35,220 nt of DNA from Leucobacter chromiiresistens (GTDB taxonomy: Bacteria; Actinomycetota; Actinomycetes; Actinomycetales; Microbacteriaceae). This document shows, piece by piece, positions 9,139 through 18,100 of the stretch (position 1 is the stretch's first letter; each line of letters starts with the position of its first letter). The notes beneath the pieces were generated by a model, which saw nothing but the letters and a program-made list of their open reading frames with translations, made no database searches and had not been told where the DNA came from. The position numbers and the translations under genes were made by a program. The DNA lies in the NCBI RefSeq assembly GCF_001477055.1, contig NZ_LDRK01000019.1, positions 1 through 35,220 on the forward strand. The letters are read 5' to 3'.

Positions 9139-10257
9139 TCAGCGAACGCCCGAATCCGCGGCGGCGCCCGCCTGCTCGCGGGCCTCCGCGTACACCGCCT
9201 GGTACGCCTCGGCGCGCCGCTCCGGGGAGAAGCGTTCGCGGGCCTGCGCCGCCGTCGCCGCACGCTGCTCGGCGCTGTCGGCGCGGAGCAGCTCCTGGAC
9301 GGCGTCCGCGAGTTCCGGAGCCGCGCGCTCCGCGAGCCGCGCGGCGGCGAACTCCTCGAGCAGTCCCGTGTGCCCGCCGGTGCCCGAGGTCACCACGGGG
9401 AGGCCGCACGCGAGCGCCTCGGCGAGCGCGATCCCGAAGGTCTCCCCCGCCGTCGGCAGCACGAAGACGTGCGCTGCGAGCAGCTCCGCCTCCAGCTCCG
9501 CGCGCTCGAGCTGGCCGAGCAGGTGCACGCGCGATTGGAGCCCGGCCTGGGCGACGGCGGCGTCGACGGCGCCGCGCTCCGGCCCCTGCCCCACCCAGCG
9601 CAACTCCGCGTCGACCCCGCGCCGCACCAGTGCGGCGAGGGTGTCGACGGCGATCCTCGGCCCCTTGTGCGGGGTCAGGCCGCCGACCGCGATCAATCGC
9701 ACCGCTGCGCCCGCCGCGGCGGGCGAGGAGCGGCGGCCGACCGGCGGCATCGGCACGGCGTTCTCGATCACCCTCGGCTCGGCCCGGCACCACCGGCGGA
9801 TCGACCGCGCGAGCGAAGCGCTCACCGCCACCACCCGGTCGGGGCGGCGCAGTCGGCGGAACACGAGGCGCTTGATCGCACCCTTGACGCCGGCGACGGG
9901 CTTCGCGAGCCCCGACCAGTGCTCGCTGTGCACCCACGGCAGTCGCACGCGCAGGCCCCAGAACGGGAGCAGTGCGGGGAACGCCATCGTGTGCAGCAGG
10001 TCGGCTCGCGCGAGCTCGCCGCGAATCGCAGACCGCGCCCCTCGCCAGGTGCGCGGGCGCGTCGCCGAGAAGGGCACTCGGCGCACGCTCACGTCGGCGC
10101 CCGCCTCCTCCGCCTCGAGATACCAGTCGGGGCGGATGAGGTGCAGCACGCGCACTTCGTGCCCGGCGGCGATCATCTCGGCATCACGGAGGTTGAACAC
10201 GCCCGATCCCGTATGCATGCGGGAGGGAAACCAGGGGGTGACGACCAGAACGCGCAT
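9139..10257 (-). CDS. Glycosyltransferase, GT4 family
   Basis: A 372-aa GT-B retaining glycosyltransferase. The N-terminal half starts MRVLVVTPWFPSRMHTGSGVF, with the glycine-rich acceptor-domain loop. The C-terminal half has a GGLTPHKGP strand-loop and the donor-binding EX7E motif in ETFGIALAEALACG. Family members move a hexose or HexNAc from a nucleotide sugar to a lipid-linked glycan at the cytoplasmic membrane face; donor and acceptor cannot be read here. It is preceded by TAGTGT 6 nt before the ATG at 10257, so it is probably transcribed leaderless and apart from the operon upstream. The next gene on this strand, the dehydrogenase, is 41 bp downstream with its own promoter. Confidence 0.8.
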   Translation of the reverse strand: MRVLVVTPWFPSRMHTGSGVFNLRDAEMIAAGHEVRVLHLIRPDWYLEAEEAGADVSVRRVPFSATRPRTWRGARSAIRGELARADLLHTMAFPALLPFWGLRVRLPWVHSEHWSGLAKPVAGVKGAIKRLVFRRLRRPDRVVAVSASLARSIRRWCRAEPRVIENAVPMPPVGRRSSPAAAGAAVRLIAVGGLTPHKGPRIAVDTLAALVRRGVDAELRWVGQGPERGAVDAAVAQAGLQSRVHLLGQLERAELEAELLAAHVFVLPTAGETFGIALAEALACGLPVVTSGTGGHTGLLEEFAAARLAERAAPELADAVQELLRADSAEQRAATAAQARERFSPERRAEAYQAVYAEAREQAGAAADSGVR

Positions 10258-10263
10258 ACCCCT

Positions 10264-10269
10264 ACACTA
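10264..10269 (-). promoter_or_regulatory. Leaderless -10 element (TAGTGT) for the GT4 gene
   Basis: TAGTGT on the minus strand lies 6 nt before the ATG at 10257-10255. The AGGGGT between them is too close to act as a normal Shine-Dalgarno. Confidence 0.45.
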
Positions 10270-10290
10270 CGACCTGCCGCCCGACCGAAA

Positions 10291-10353
10291 CGGGCGCACG
10301 GGGCTCATCGGGCCCGCGGGGCTCACGGGGCTCATCGGGCGCACCGGACTCAC
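10291..10353. repeat. Tandem array of seven 9-bp units
   Basis: Seven consecutive 9-mers: CGGGCGCAC, GGGGCTCAT, CGGGCCCGC, GGGGCTCAC, GGGGCTCAT, CGGGCGCAC, CGGACTCAC. The array fills most of the gap between two glycosyltransferase genes and overlaps the stop codon of the upstream one (10350-10352). In an alternative frame it would encode Met-Ser-Pro-Val repeats. Confidence 0.7.
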
Positions 10354-11453
10354 CCCGCGAGGTCGGCGACCACCTGCCGGGCGCGGGACTGCCACGTGTG
10401 GTCGTGCCGCACCTTGCGCACCCACTCCGTCACCGCCTCCAGCTCCTCCGGCCGCTCCACGAGACGGTCGAGCGTCTCCGCGAACCCCGCGCTCCCGTAG
10501 TCGACCGTCCATCCGACGCTCTGATCGCGCACGAAGCGCCCCGAGTAGCTGCCCGACGAGGCGAGCACCGGCTTGCCGTTGCCGAGGTACTCGAAGAGCT
10601 TCACCGGAACGGCGAACGTCCAGTAGACGATCGGCTCGACCGCGAGCAGGCACGCGTTCGCCTCGTCGTAGAGCTCGCGCAGCTCGTCGCCGCTGCGGTG
10701 CACGACGCGGATGTTCGGGGCCATCATCTCCCGGTACTCGGGTTCGCGGAGCTTCCACTCCGCCTCGCGCGTGCAGATGGTGAGCGTGACGCCCGGCCGC
10801 CCGGCGATGGCGCGCACGCTCTCGTGCATGCGGTAGTTGTCGCTCAGCCCGCCCACGTAGAGCAGGCGCAGCGGCGCCCGCTCGCCCTCCGGCGCGGGCG
10901 CGCCGTCGCGGATCTCGCACCCGGGCGGCAGCTCCCGGAACCGGGCCCGGTCGATGGTCGGCACCCACTGGCTCATCTCCATCGACGGGAGGTAGATGTC
11001 GATCCCCGCCCGGCGGTAGCCCCGCAGGTCGCGCCGGTGCAGCATGCGCATGATGGAGTACATCGGCCACCGCAGCACCTCGGCGTAGATCGGGAAGTTC
11101 CAGTAGATGTCGCGGTAGAACAGCCCGACCGGGATCCCCGCCCGCTTGCAGAAGCGCAGGAAGCGGATGTCGCGGCTCAGGCTCGTGGCGCGGGTGACGG
11201 GCTCACCGAGGCCGGTCGGCGCGGTCGCAGACTCCGAATAGACGAAGTCCACCCGCAGTCCGTTCTCGATCTGCTTGCGCACGCGCGCGATCTGCTCGCG
11301 CCGCTCGGGATGGCGGCCCGAGATCTCGATGACGCGGTAGCCGATGTCTTCGAACGCCTGGCGCATCTTGACGGGCCGGATCCCGCTCGCGCTCTTGGCC
11401 TCCGGATTGAGGCGGTACGCGACGTGGAAGATCATGACGGGCTGCTCACTCAT
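10350..11453 (-). CDS. Putative glycosyltransferase, GT-B fold
   Basis: A 367-aa protein beginning MSEQPVMIFHVAYRLNPEAKS. The LRLLYVGGLSDNYRMHESV strand and loop marks the start of the C-terminal nucleotide-sugar domain, and VPVKLFEYLGNGKPVLAS is the GT4-type donor-binding helix, with the glutamate in FEYLG. The N-terminal half contains FYRDIYWNFPIY, which I do not recognise. Likely a cytoplasmic, membrane-associated sugar transferase; donor and acceptor unknown. It overlaps the upstream gene by 4 bp (ATGA, 11450-11453), so it is the last member of the operon that starts at 20175. Its stop codon lies inside a 9-bp tandem repeat, so its C-terminus may vary in length between strains. Confidence 0.7.
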   Translation of the reverse strand: MSEQPVMIFHVAYRLNPEAKSASGIRPVKMRQAFEDIGYRVIEISGRHPERREQIARVRKQIENGLRVDFVYSESATAPTGLGEPVTRATSLSRDIRFLRFCKRAGIPVGLFYRDIYWNFPIYAEVLRWPMYSIMRMLHRRDLRGYRRAGIDIYLPSMEMSQWVPTIDRARFRELPPGCEIRDGAPAPEGERAPLRLLYVGGLSDNYRMHESVRAIAGRPGVTLTICTREAEWKLREPEYREMMAPNIRVVHRSGDELRELYDEANACLLAVEPIVYWTFAVPVKLFEYLGNGKPVLASSGSYSGRFVRDQSVGWTVDYGSAGFAETLDRLVERPEELEAVTEWVRKVRHDHTWQSRARQVVADLAG

Positions 11454-12613
11454 GCGCTCAGCCTCGACTCCTCGGCGATGCGCGCGATCGGGGCGAGCCA
11501 TCCGTCGTTCTGCCGCTCCGCCGACAGCGGCTCGGCGGCGCGCTGGGCGTGCGCCTTCCACACCCGCACCTGCTCGGGATCGAGCGCGTCGATCGCCCGG
11601 GTGAGCGACTCCTCCGCGAAGTCGTCGGTGACGACGCCCAGGTCGTACTGCTCGACGAGGTCCCGCATCGGCGGGGTGGGCCCGGTGAGGATCGCCAGGC
11701 GGGCCTGCACGTAGTCGAAGAACTTGTTCGGCAGCGACATGCGGATGTTGGTGGTCGTGGGCGGCAGGAACGGCAGGCCCACGTCGTAGCGGTTCAGCGT
11801 CGACACCAGCTCGGCGTGCGAGACGGGGGGCAGGATCCGCACGCGCTCGCCCAGCTCCTCCGCGAGATCCTGCAGCGACCGGTAGTAGGCGGTCCCGGTG
11901 CCCACGAGGTAGAGGTCGATCGTCGCTCCGTTCGAGCTCCGGGCCACCGCGCGCATCATGCGCTCCAGGCGACGGTTCACCTGCGAGGCGCCGGAGTGCA
12001 CGAGGCGGAGGGGCTCCTCGACGGGTGCCGGCTCCAGATCCTGGAACTCGGTCGCGTTGGTCACCACGCCGCAGCGGATGCCGTACTCGGCCGCGTAGCG
12101 CTCCGCGAGCGGCTCGTTGATCGTCGTCGCCGACCGCATGCGGCTCGCCCACGTGCGCAGCTGCCAGGCGAAGAACGGCGCCCGCAGCGCGCGCCACTCG
12201 GCGACGTCGTCGTGGCGCCCGGGCCAGAACTCGTGGAGGTCGAGGTGCACTCGCTGCGGGTCGAACACGGAGACCGCGACGCCCGCCGTGTCGAGGTCGT
12301 TCGCGAGCACCGCGTCGAAGCGGCGCCCGCGGAGCAGCCGGCGTGCGCGCCGGGCGTACGGAGTCACCCAGTACGCGAAGCGGTGCCGGCGGGCCCGGAG
12401 CGCCACGCCCTGCAGTCGCTTCAGCGACGTGCTGAACGCGTCGTCGAGCTCGATGTGCTCGACCCGGGGGTCGGGCTGCGGGCCGTAGCCGCACGTGGTC
12501 ACGTCGTACGCGTCCGCGAACGCGCGAATCTGCTTGAGCAGGCGGGCATCCGCGACGATGCGCGAGAACGAGATGATCAGGAGTGTCGGGCGCTGCTGCC
12601 CCGCCGCGCTCAC
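11450..12613 (-). CDS. Putative glycosyltransferase, GT-B fold (GT4-like)
   Basis: A 387-aa protein starting at GTG 12613 and overlapping the ABC exporter gene by GTGA (12610-12613). The N-terminal domain has LLIISFSRIVADARLLKQIRAF and a FDAVLANDLDTAG strand. The donor domain has LRLVHSGASQVNRRLERMM and, near the C-terminus, MSLPNKFFDYVQARLAIL, the GT4-type donor helix. The HEFWPGRHDD stretch is acidic and may lie near the acceptor site. Position directly after a lipid-oligosaccharide flippase gene suggests it helps build the flipped oligosaccharide. Sugar specificity is not visible. Confidence 0.75.
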   Translation of the reverse strand: MSAAGQQRPTLLIISFSRIVADARLLKQIRAFADAYDVTTCGYGPQPDPRVEHIELDDAFSTSLKRLQGVALRARRHRFAYWVTPYARRARRLLRGRRFDAVLANDLDTAGVAVSVFDPQRVHLDLHEFWPGRHDDVAEWRALRAPFFAWQLRTWASRMRSATTINEPLAERYAAEYGIRCGVVTNATEFQDLEPAPVEEPLRLVHSGASQVNRRLERMMRAVARSSNGATIDLYLVGTGTAYYRSLQDLAEELGERVRILPPVSHAELVSTLNRYDVGLPFLPPTTTNIRMSLPNKFFDYVQARLAILTGPTPPMRDLVEQYDLGVVTDDFAEESLTRAIDALDPEQVRVWKAHAQRAAEPLSAERQNDGWLAPIARIAEESRLSA

Positions 12614-14388
12614 AGCAGACCCGCCAGTTCGGCCTGCAGACGGAACTCGGGCACCTGCGCGACGACCTCCTCGAACGTCCCGCGGCCGAGGATGTTGCCG
12701 CGATCGAGGTAGCAGACCTGATCGTAGTCGCGCACGGTCGCGAGGCGGTGGGCGACGGTGACGAACGTCACCTCGCCCTGCAGCTCGCGCATCGACTCCG
12801 TCACCCGGTTCTCCGTCGCGGTGTCGAGCGAACTGGTCGCCTCGTCCATCACCATGACGAGCGGGTCGGAGTACAGCGCCCGCGCGATGCCGAGCCGCTG
12901 CTGCTGCCCGCCCGAGATGCTCGCCCCGCGCTCGCCGATGTGCTCCTCGATCCCCTTGCCGCGGCGCGCCAGGTCGCCGAGGTGCGCGCGCTCGAGCGCC
13001 GTGCGCACGCGATCGGCGTCGTAGTCGTCCTCCCAGGTGAGGGCGACGTTCTGGGCGATGGAGGCGTCGAAGAGCGCGACCCGCTGCGGCACGTAGCCCA
13101 CGCGCGACCGCCACTGCTTCATCACGTCGGTGATGGGGATGTCGTCGACCACGAGCTCGCCCGACGTCGGGATGCTGAGCCCGAGCAGGATGTCGATGAG
13201 CGTCGACTTGCCGGCGCCCGACGGCCCCACGATGGCGAGGCTCGATCCGAAGGGCACCGTGAGCGTCAAGCCGTCGAGCACGTCCGACTCCGCGCCCGGG
13301 TAGCGGAAGGAGACGTCGCGCAGCTCGATCGACCGCGCGCGCTCGGGGAGCACCGCGCGGTCCTCCGCCTGCGCGGTCTGCGCGACCTCGCGCTTCGCGG
13401 CCGAGAGCTCGCGGATCACGTCCTTCGCGTACACCTCGTTGGCCCCAGCGGTGGTGAACGCGGACTGCACCGTCGTCATGGCGGGGATCATGCGGAACCC
13501 GGTCGCGGCGAAGAGCGCGACCGCGGTGAGCGCCGACGCCATCCCCCCGATGAGGTACGCACTGCCGCCCACCACGAGGAAGCCGCCGATGAGCGCGCTC
13601 TCGAACGCGTACTTCGGCACGATGCCGAGGAACGAGATATTCGCGCGCGCACGGGTGGCCACGCGGCGGTTGTTCGAGATCACCTCGCCGATCTCGTCGA
13701 GCTTGCCCCGCAGCGTCACCTCCTTGAGCGCATCGACCATCTCGGTCATGATCGTCGCCACGCGGTAGGCGTACGTGCGGTTGTCCATCCCGGCCTGGCG
13801 GGCGCGGCGCGAGATCACGAGGAGCATGAGCGCCGAGAACGCGGCGAGGTACACCAGCGCGATCAGCGCCGTGAGCGGCTGGGCCACGACGAGCACCGCC
13901 AGCACCGACACGAACGTCAAAATGTTGCCCGGCACCTGCGACAGCGGCAGGATGAACCCGAGGTTCGCGTTCGCCATCGAGCTGTCGACGATGCGCGTCA
14001 CCTCGGCGGTGCTGATCCTCGCCCGCTGCTCCCAGCTGGAGTGCGTGTAGGCCCGGAAGAGGTCGTTGCCGACCTGCAGCTCGTATCGGGCGAAGCGCCG
14101 GGTCGCGAACCAGTGCAGCACGATCGCGAGCGCGCTCTTCAGCAGGAAGAGCCCGATGATGACGACGATGACCCACACCGTCGCATCCGGCTGGATCACC
14201 CCGATGACCGGCAGCGACACGGGCTCGCCGCCGGCGACCGGGGTCACCACGGCGACGATGAGCGCGAGCGCGAGGGTGTCGAGGATCGAGAGTGCGCCGG
14301 TGACGATCGAGTACCAGATGTAGAACGGCTTCGCCCCCTGCGGGAGCACGCCGAACAGCTCGACCAGCGTGCGCCATAACTGCTTCAT
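12610..14388 (-). CDS. ABC exporter, PglK/MsbA-like lipid-oligosaccharide flippase
   Basis: A 592-aa half-transporter that would work as a homodimer. Residues 1-310 hold about six membrane segments (for example 22-50, 70-92, 150-170, 175-195, 255-300). The ATPase domain follows: Walker A GPSGAGKST at 388-396, signature ISGGQQQ at 491-497, Walker B VMVMDE at 511-516 and switch H547. The order and length match PglK, which flips undecaprenyl-linked oligosaccharide, though exporters of lipids or peptides share this fold. Five glycosyltransferase or sugar-modifying genes around it in one operon favour the glycan flippase role. The ATG at 14388 is chosen over longer in-frame options because AAGGAGA lies 8 nt upstream and the upstream extension is Arg-rich non-coding-like sequence. 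Confidence 0.8.
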   Translation of the reverse strand: MKQLWRTLVELFGVLPQGAKPFYIWYSIVTGALSILDTLALALIVAVVTPVAGGEPVSLPVIGVIQPDATVWVIVVIIGLFLLKSALAIVLHWFATRRFARYELQVGNDLFRAYTHSSWEQRARISTAEVTRIVDSSMANANLGFILPLSQVPGNILTFVSVLAVLVVAQPLTALIALVYLAAFSALMLLVISRRARQAGMDNRTYAYRVATIMTEMVDALKEVTLRGKLDEIGEVISNNRRVATRARANISFLGIVPKYAFESALIGGFLVVGGSAYLIGGMASALTAVALFAATGFRMIPAMTTVQSAFTTAGANEVYAKDVIRELSAAKREVAQTAQAEDRAVLPERARSIELRDVSFRYPGAESDVLDGLTLTVPFGSSLAIVGPSGAGKSTLIDILLGLSIPTSGELVVDDIPITDVMKQWRSRVGYVPQRVALFDASIAQNVALTWEDDYDADRVRTALERAHLGDLARRGKGIEEHIGERGASISGGQQQRLGIARALYSDPLVMVMDEATSSLDTATENRVTESMRELQGEVTFVTVAHRLATVRDYDQVCYLDRGNILGRGTFEEVVAQVPEFRLQAELAGLL

Positions 14389-14470
14389 CGTTCCGTCTCC
14401 TTCATCGTCGAGCTGCTCCGCGAGCCGTCCGCGGCGTCGCCCCCGCCCGTCTGCCGCATGTGCCGGCGGA

Positions 14471-15676
14471 TCACCGGCGGACCGCTTCGGTGAGCACGTC
14501 GACCGCGCGGCCGGCGACCGCCTCCAGACCGACGTGCTGCGTCGCCCATCGCGAGACCGCGCCGCGCCGATCCCAGTTCGCCTGCGGTTCGTCGGCCTCG
14601 AGCGCGCGGGCGGCCGACACCATCGCCGCCGCCACCTCCTCAGCATCGTGCGCCACCGAGGCGCCGAGCGGCGCGCCGTCGAGGCGGGTGCGCACGAACT
14701 CCTCCGCGGGGCCGGCTCCGGCGTAGATCAGGGGAGCGCCGCACACGGCGGCGCTGTAGAGCTTGGTGGGGAACGCGAAGTCGTACCCGGCCCCCGGGCG
14801 CACGCTCGCGATCGCCGCGGTCGCCGAGGCCAGCACGGGAGCGATGCGCTCCGCGTTCATCACGGGCTCGAACGATACCGCGCTCGCCACGCCGAGATCC
14901 TCCGCGCGGCGCTGCAGGTGCTCCAGCTCCGCGCCGCCGCCGATGAATCGGAGGCGCGCTCGCGGCACGTCGCGCAGCACTGCGGGCAGGGCGTCCACGA
15001 AGACGTCGGCGCCGTGCCACTCGGAGGCGGTGCCCGCGTAGACGTACTCCGCGTCACGGCTGCGCAGGTCCTCCGCGCCCCTTCGCGCGGCGGCCAGCGC
15101 CCCCGAGAAGCGCGAGGCGTCGACGCCGTTGCCGACGGTCGCCACGCTGTCGATCGCGAACTCCGACAGCCGGCTCGTGACGCCGGAGGAGACGGAGAGC
15201 ACGCTGCGAGCGCCCCGGAGGGAGAACGACTCCAGCGCGTGCACGACGCGCAGCATCCATGCGGGGGCGCCCGTCTGCGACGCCGCGTCGGACCAGATGT
15301 CGGCGGCGTAGTACGCGTACGGCGTGCGCCGCACACCGGTCGCGAGGCGCACGAAGAATCCCGTCGTGGGCGGCGGCTCGGAGACGACGAGGTCGCGCTT
15401 GCGTCCGAGCAGCAGCCTGAAGAACAGCGGCACGTCGAAGCTCAGGTACGGCAGGTACCCGCGCACGTAGCCGGTCGCGTCGCGGAGCACGGGGAATCGC
15501 CTCACGCGGTAGCCCCGAGGCATCTCCCCCGTGCCGCGCAGCCGCGCCGGGGCCCGCACCGTCAGCACCTCGACCTCGTGCCCGGCCTCGACGAGGGCGC
15601 GGGCGAGCGCGGCCAGGCGGAACGAGGCCGCACTCGGCTCGGGCTCGAAGATGCGGCTTGCGATTGCGATCCTCAA
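14471..15676 (-). CDS. Glycosyltransferase, GT4 family
   Basis: A 401-aa GT-B enzyme. The N-terminus MRIAIASRIFEPEPSAASFR contains the acceptor-side loop; VSEPPPTTGFFVRL and YYAADIWSD follow, the latter a motif of WbuB/FnlA-associated GT4 enzymes acting on N-acetylamino sugars. The donor domain contains YVYAGTASEWHGADVF and FAFPTKLYSAAVCGAPLIYAG. It starts with TTG at 15676, with GGAGG about 10 nt upstream; no ATG or GTG in a better place keeps the conserved N-terminus. It is 19 bp after the aminotransferase gene. The AADIW motif hints at an amino-sugar donor, consistent with the aminotransferases in the same operon, but this is only suggestive. Confidence 0.8.
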   Translation of the reverse strand: MRIAIASRIFEPEPSAASFRLAALARALVEAGHEVEVLTVRAPARLRGTGEMPRGYRVRRFPVLRDATGYVRGYLPYLSFDVPLFFRLLLGRKRDLVVSEPPPTTGFFVRLATGVRRTPYAYYAADIWSDAASQTGAPAWMLRVVHALESFSLRGARSVLSVSSGVTSRLSEFAIDSVATVGNGVDASRFSGALAAARRGAEDLRSRDAEYVYAGTASEWHGADVFVDALPAVLRDVPRARLRFIGGGAELEHLQRRAEDLGVASAVSFEPVMNAERIAPVLASATAAIASVRPGAGYDFAFPTKLYSAAVCGAPLIYAGAGPAEEFVRTRLDGAPLGASVAHDAEEVAAAMVSAARALEADEPQANWDRRGAVSRWATQHVGLEAVAGRAVDVLTEAVRR

Positions 15677-15695
15677 GCTGACGCGGCCTCCGCGA

Positions 15696-16808
15696 TCACG
15701 CGCCCGCCCCGGCGACTGCGGTCACCGCGGCGATGATGCGGTCGAGATCGGCGTCGCTCAGCGACGGATGCACCGGCAGCGACAGCACCTCGGCGGCGGC
15801 GCGCTCCGTCTCGGGCAGGTCGAGCCCCGGCGCGTACTTCTCGAGCGAGGGCAGGCGATGGTTCGGGATCGGGTAGTAGACGCCCGACCCGACGTTGTGC
15901 TCCTGCTTCAGCGCTTCGCGGATGCGGTCGCGCTCCCCGGCATCGAGGCGCACCGTGTACTGGTGGTAGACGTGCACGGCGCTCTCGTGCACCTTCGGGG
16001 TCTGCACGCCCGCGACTCCTGCGAGCCCGGCGTCGAGCGCCGCGGCGTTGCGCTGGCGCTGCGCCGTCCACGCGTCCACCTTCGTGAGCTGCACGCGGCC
16101 GATCGCGGCGTGCACGTCGGTCATGCGCGCGTTGAACCCGATGACCTCGTTGGCGTACTGCGTCTCCATGCCCTGGTTCCGGAGCAGTCGCACGTTGCGG
16201 GCGATCGTCTCGGAGGCGCAGGTGACCATGCCGCCCTCGCCCGACGTCATGTTCTTCGTCGGGTAGAGGCTGAACATGGCGAAGTCGCCCATGGTGCCGA
16301 CCTGCCGGCCGTTCCAGCTCGCCCCGTGCGCCTGAGCGGCGTCCTCGTAGATGGCGACGCCGTGCTCGCGCGCGATCGCCTCGATCTGGTCAACGAGGAA
16401 CGGGTGGCCGTACAGGTGCACCGGCATGATGCCCTTGGTGCGGGGCGTGATCGCCGCGCGCACGGCCTCGGGATCGAGCGTGAAGTACTCGGGCTCGATG
16501 TCGACGAATACCGGGGTCGCACCGGTCAGCGCGACGGAGTTGCCGGTCGCCGCGAAGGTGAAGGAGGGCACGATGACCTCGTCGCCGGGGCCGACGCCGG
16601 CGGCGAGCAGGCCGAGGTGCTGACCGCTCGTTCCCGAGTTCACGGCGACGGTCTCGCGGCCGTCGGCAAAGTGCGCGCCGAACTCCTGCTCGAAGGCGGC
16701 CACCTCGGGCCCCTGGGCGATCATGCCGGAGCGGAGCACCCGGTCGACGGCGTCCCGCTCCTCCTGGCCGATGATCGGCTTGGCCGGAGGAATAAATTCG
16801 ATTGCCAT
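15696..16808 (-). CDS. DegT/DnrJ/EryC1 sugar aminotransferase (WbpE/GnnB-like)
   Basis: A 370-aa PLP enzyme that aminates a keto-nucleotide sugar, usually with glutamate. Visible motifs are VNSGTSGQHLGLLA (phosphate loop, 56-69), YEDAAQAHGA with D156 that contacts the pyridine nitrogen, and SLYPTKNMTSGEGG with the Schiff-base lysine K185. Sequence style resembles WbpE/WlbC, which aminates UDP-3-keto-GlcNAcA, and GnnB. The partners needed for such a route are in the window: a C6 dehydrogenase (7808-9097), a Gfo/Idh C3 oxidoreductase (26401-27396) and an LpxA-like acyltransferase (27393-28139). The start is ATG at 16808, with GAGAGAGG upstream. A TATCCT -10 at 16855-16860 could drive it independently. 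Confidence 0.85.
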   Translation of the reverse strand: MAIEFIPPAKPIIGQEERDAVDRVLRSGMIAQGPEVAAFEQEFGAHFADGRETVAVNSGTSGQHLGLLAAGVGPGDEVIVPSFTFAATGNSVALTGATPVFVDIEPEYFTLDPEAVRAAITPRTKGIMPVHLYGHPFLVDQIEAIAREHGVAIYEDAAQAHGASWNGRQVGTMGDFAMFSLYPTKNMTSGEGGMVTCASETIARNVRLLRNQGMETQYANEVIGFNARMTDVHAAIGRVQLTKVDAWTAQRQRNAAALDAGLAGVAGVQTPKVHESAVHVYHQYTVRLDAGERDRIREALKQEHNVGSGVYYPIPNHRLPSLEKYAPGLDLPETERAAAEVLSLPVHPSLSDADLDRIIAAVTAVAGAGA

Positions 16809-16854
16809 ATGATCTCGGCCTCTCTCTTCGGCGAATTCACGCACACTTCCTACG

Positions 16855-16860
16855 AGGATA
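16855..16860 (-). promoter_or_regulatory. Putative internal -10 element before the aminotransferase
   Basis: TATCCT on the minus strand fits TANNNT in the 95-bp gap between two genes of the operon. It predicts a leader of about 40 nt with the GAGAGAGG Shine-Dalgarno. No good -35 is visible. Confidence 0.3.
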
Positions 16861-16903
16861 CCGTTTCCCGGCATGGAGCTCGCCCGGCAGCGCGGGGCGC
16901 CCC

Positions 16904-18061
16904 CTAGAGCGCGTCGAGCAGCGCGCGCACCGCCGCGCCCGAGACCTCGGCGGTCGCGTGCTCGCGCACCCAGCGCTGCCCGGCCTCCGCCTGGGCGCGC
17001 AGCTCGTCCGACGGCAGCAGGAGCATCTCGCGGAGCCGCTCGGCGACCTCGTGGTGGCGGGTCACGACCCACGCCTGATTCGAGCCGGCGGGGAGGTCGG
17101 TCTCGATCCGCTCGTCCGCACTCGACAGCATCACCGCACCCGCGGCCATCGCCTCGACGCCGAACATGCCCGGCATGTGCGCGTAGAACTGGTTCATGAC
17201 GATGTGGGCGCGCTCGAGCGCCGCGGTGACCTCCTCGTGCGGCACCCCCGAGAGCTCGACGTACTCGAACTCCAGCCCCTCCTCGCGCAGCGCGGCGACC
17301 GCGGCGCGCACCAGCTGCGTGCCCTTGATGATCGGCGACGACGGCGCGTGCACGACGACGCGGGGCCCGGGGCGCGCGAACCTGCCGAGATCCGTCGCCA
17401 CGTCCTGCTCCGGGAAGAAATACCGGAACGGGGCGGTGTCGCGGGTGAGGTAGCCGCGCTGGTCGACGGCGGCGGTGAAGATCAGGTCGGCGTGGCGATC
17501 GGCGGCCTCGGCGACGCCGCGCCGCACGCGGTCGTACCCCTCCGTGCCGTAGATCGGCTTGATCGCGGGCAGGTAGGTGGCGATGTTCGGCAGACCGGTC
17601 TCCCGCTCGTGCTCCTGCATCACGGGAATCGACCGGATGTCGGAACCCGTGAAGTAGCACACGAGCTTCACGCCGCGCGCCTTCAGGAATCCGAACTCGA
17701 ACTCGCGGAGATCCGTCTGGGCACGGAGGAACCCGCCCGGGCCGACGTAGATGAACCCGCGGGCGCGGGCGGCGAGCCGGCCGAACACCCAGGCGTCGCG
17801 GAGGGAGCTGCCGATCCAGCCGCCGGGCACCGGCCGGGGTTCGTAGTCGTAGCCGCCCGAGTAGAAGGGGTGCGGCTTGAGCACGGCGGTGTACGAGCCC
17901 GGCACGCCGCGCGCCATGCTGCGCACCATCGTCGCCGTCTCCTCCGGGCCGATCACCCAGCTGATCGGCTCCTCCGGGGCGCGGCGGCGCGCGCGGCGGA
18001 ACGACCAGGCTGCGACTGCGCGCTGCAGCGGCGCGACGACCCTCCGCACCAGGCCCGACAC
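16904..18061 (-). CDS. Putative glycosyltransferase (GT-B, GT4-like)
   Basis: A 385-aa protein starting at GTG 18061, with GAGGAA about 11 nt upstream. It lacks the usual N-terminal MKIL-type glycosyltransferase opening; instead it starts with a basic stretch (FRRARRRAPEEP) and EPISWVIGPEETA. The C-terminal half looks like a GT-B donor domain: RVVVHAPSSPIIKGTQLV, FEYVELSGVPHEEV and HMPGMFGVEAMAAGAVMLSS, with the glutamate of the EX7E region at FGVEAM. Similar proteins are annotated as glycosyltransferases in surface glycan clusters. It sits between the two aminotransferase genes, 39 bp after one and 95 bp before the other. Donor and acceptor are unknown. Confidence 0.65.
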   Translation of the reverse strand: MSGLVRRVVAPLQRAVAAWSFRRARRRAPEEPISWVIGPEETATMVRSMARGVPGSYTAVLKPHPFYSGGYDYEPRPVPGGWIGSSLRDAWVFGRLAARARGFIYVGPGGFLRAQTDLREFEFGFLKARGVKLVCYFTGSDIRSIPVMQEHERETGLPNIATYLPAIKPIYGTEGYDRVRRGVAEAADRHADLIFTAAVDQRGYLTRDTAPFRYFFPEQDVATDLGRFARPGPRVVVHAPSSPIIKGTQLVRAAVAALREEGLEFEYVELSGVPHEEVTAALERAHIVMNQFYAHMPGMFGVEAMAAGAVMLSSADERIETDLPAGSNQAWVVTRHHEVAERLREMLLLPSDELRAQAEAGQRWVREHATAEVSGAAVRALLDAL

Positions 18062-18100
18062 TACTGCTGCGCTTCCTCGAGACCCGCGACGCGGCAGCGC

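Noticed and set aside
7928..10783. 951-codon open frame on the plus strand
   Set aside because: It is antisense to the dehydrogenase and two glycosyltransferase genes and has low-complexity Arg/Ser/Pro composition without motifs.
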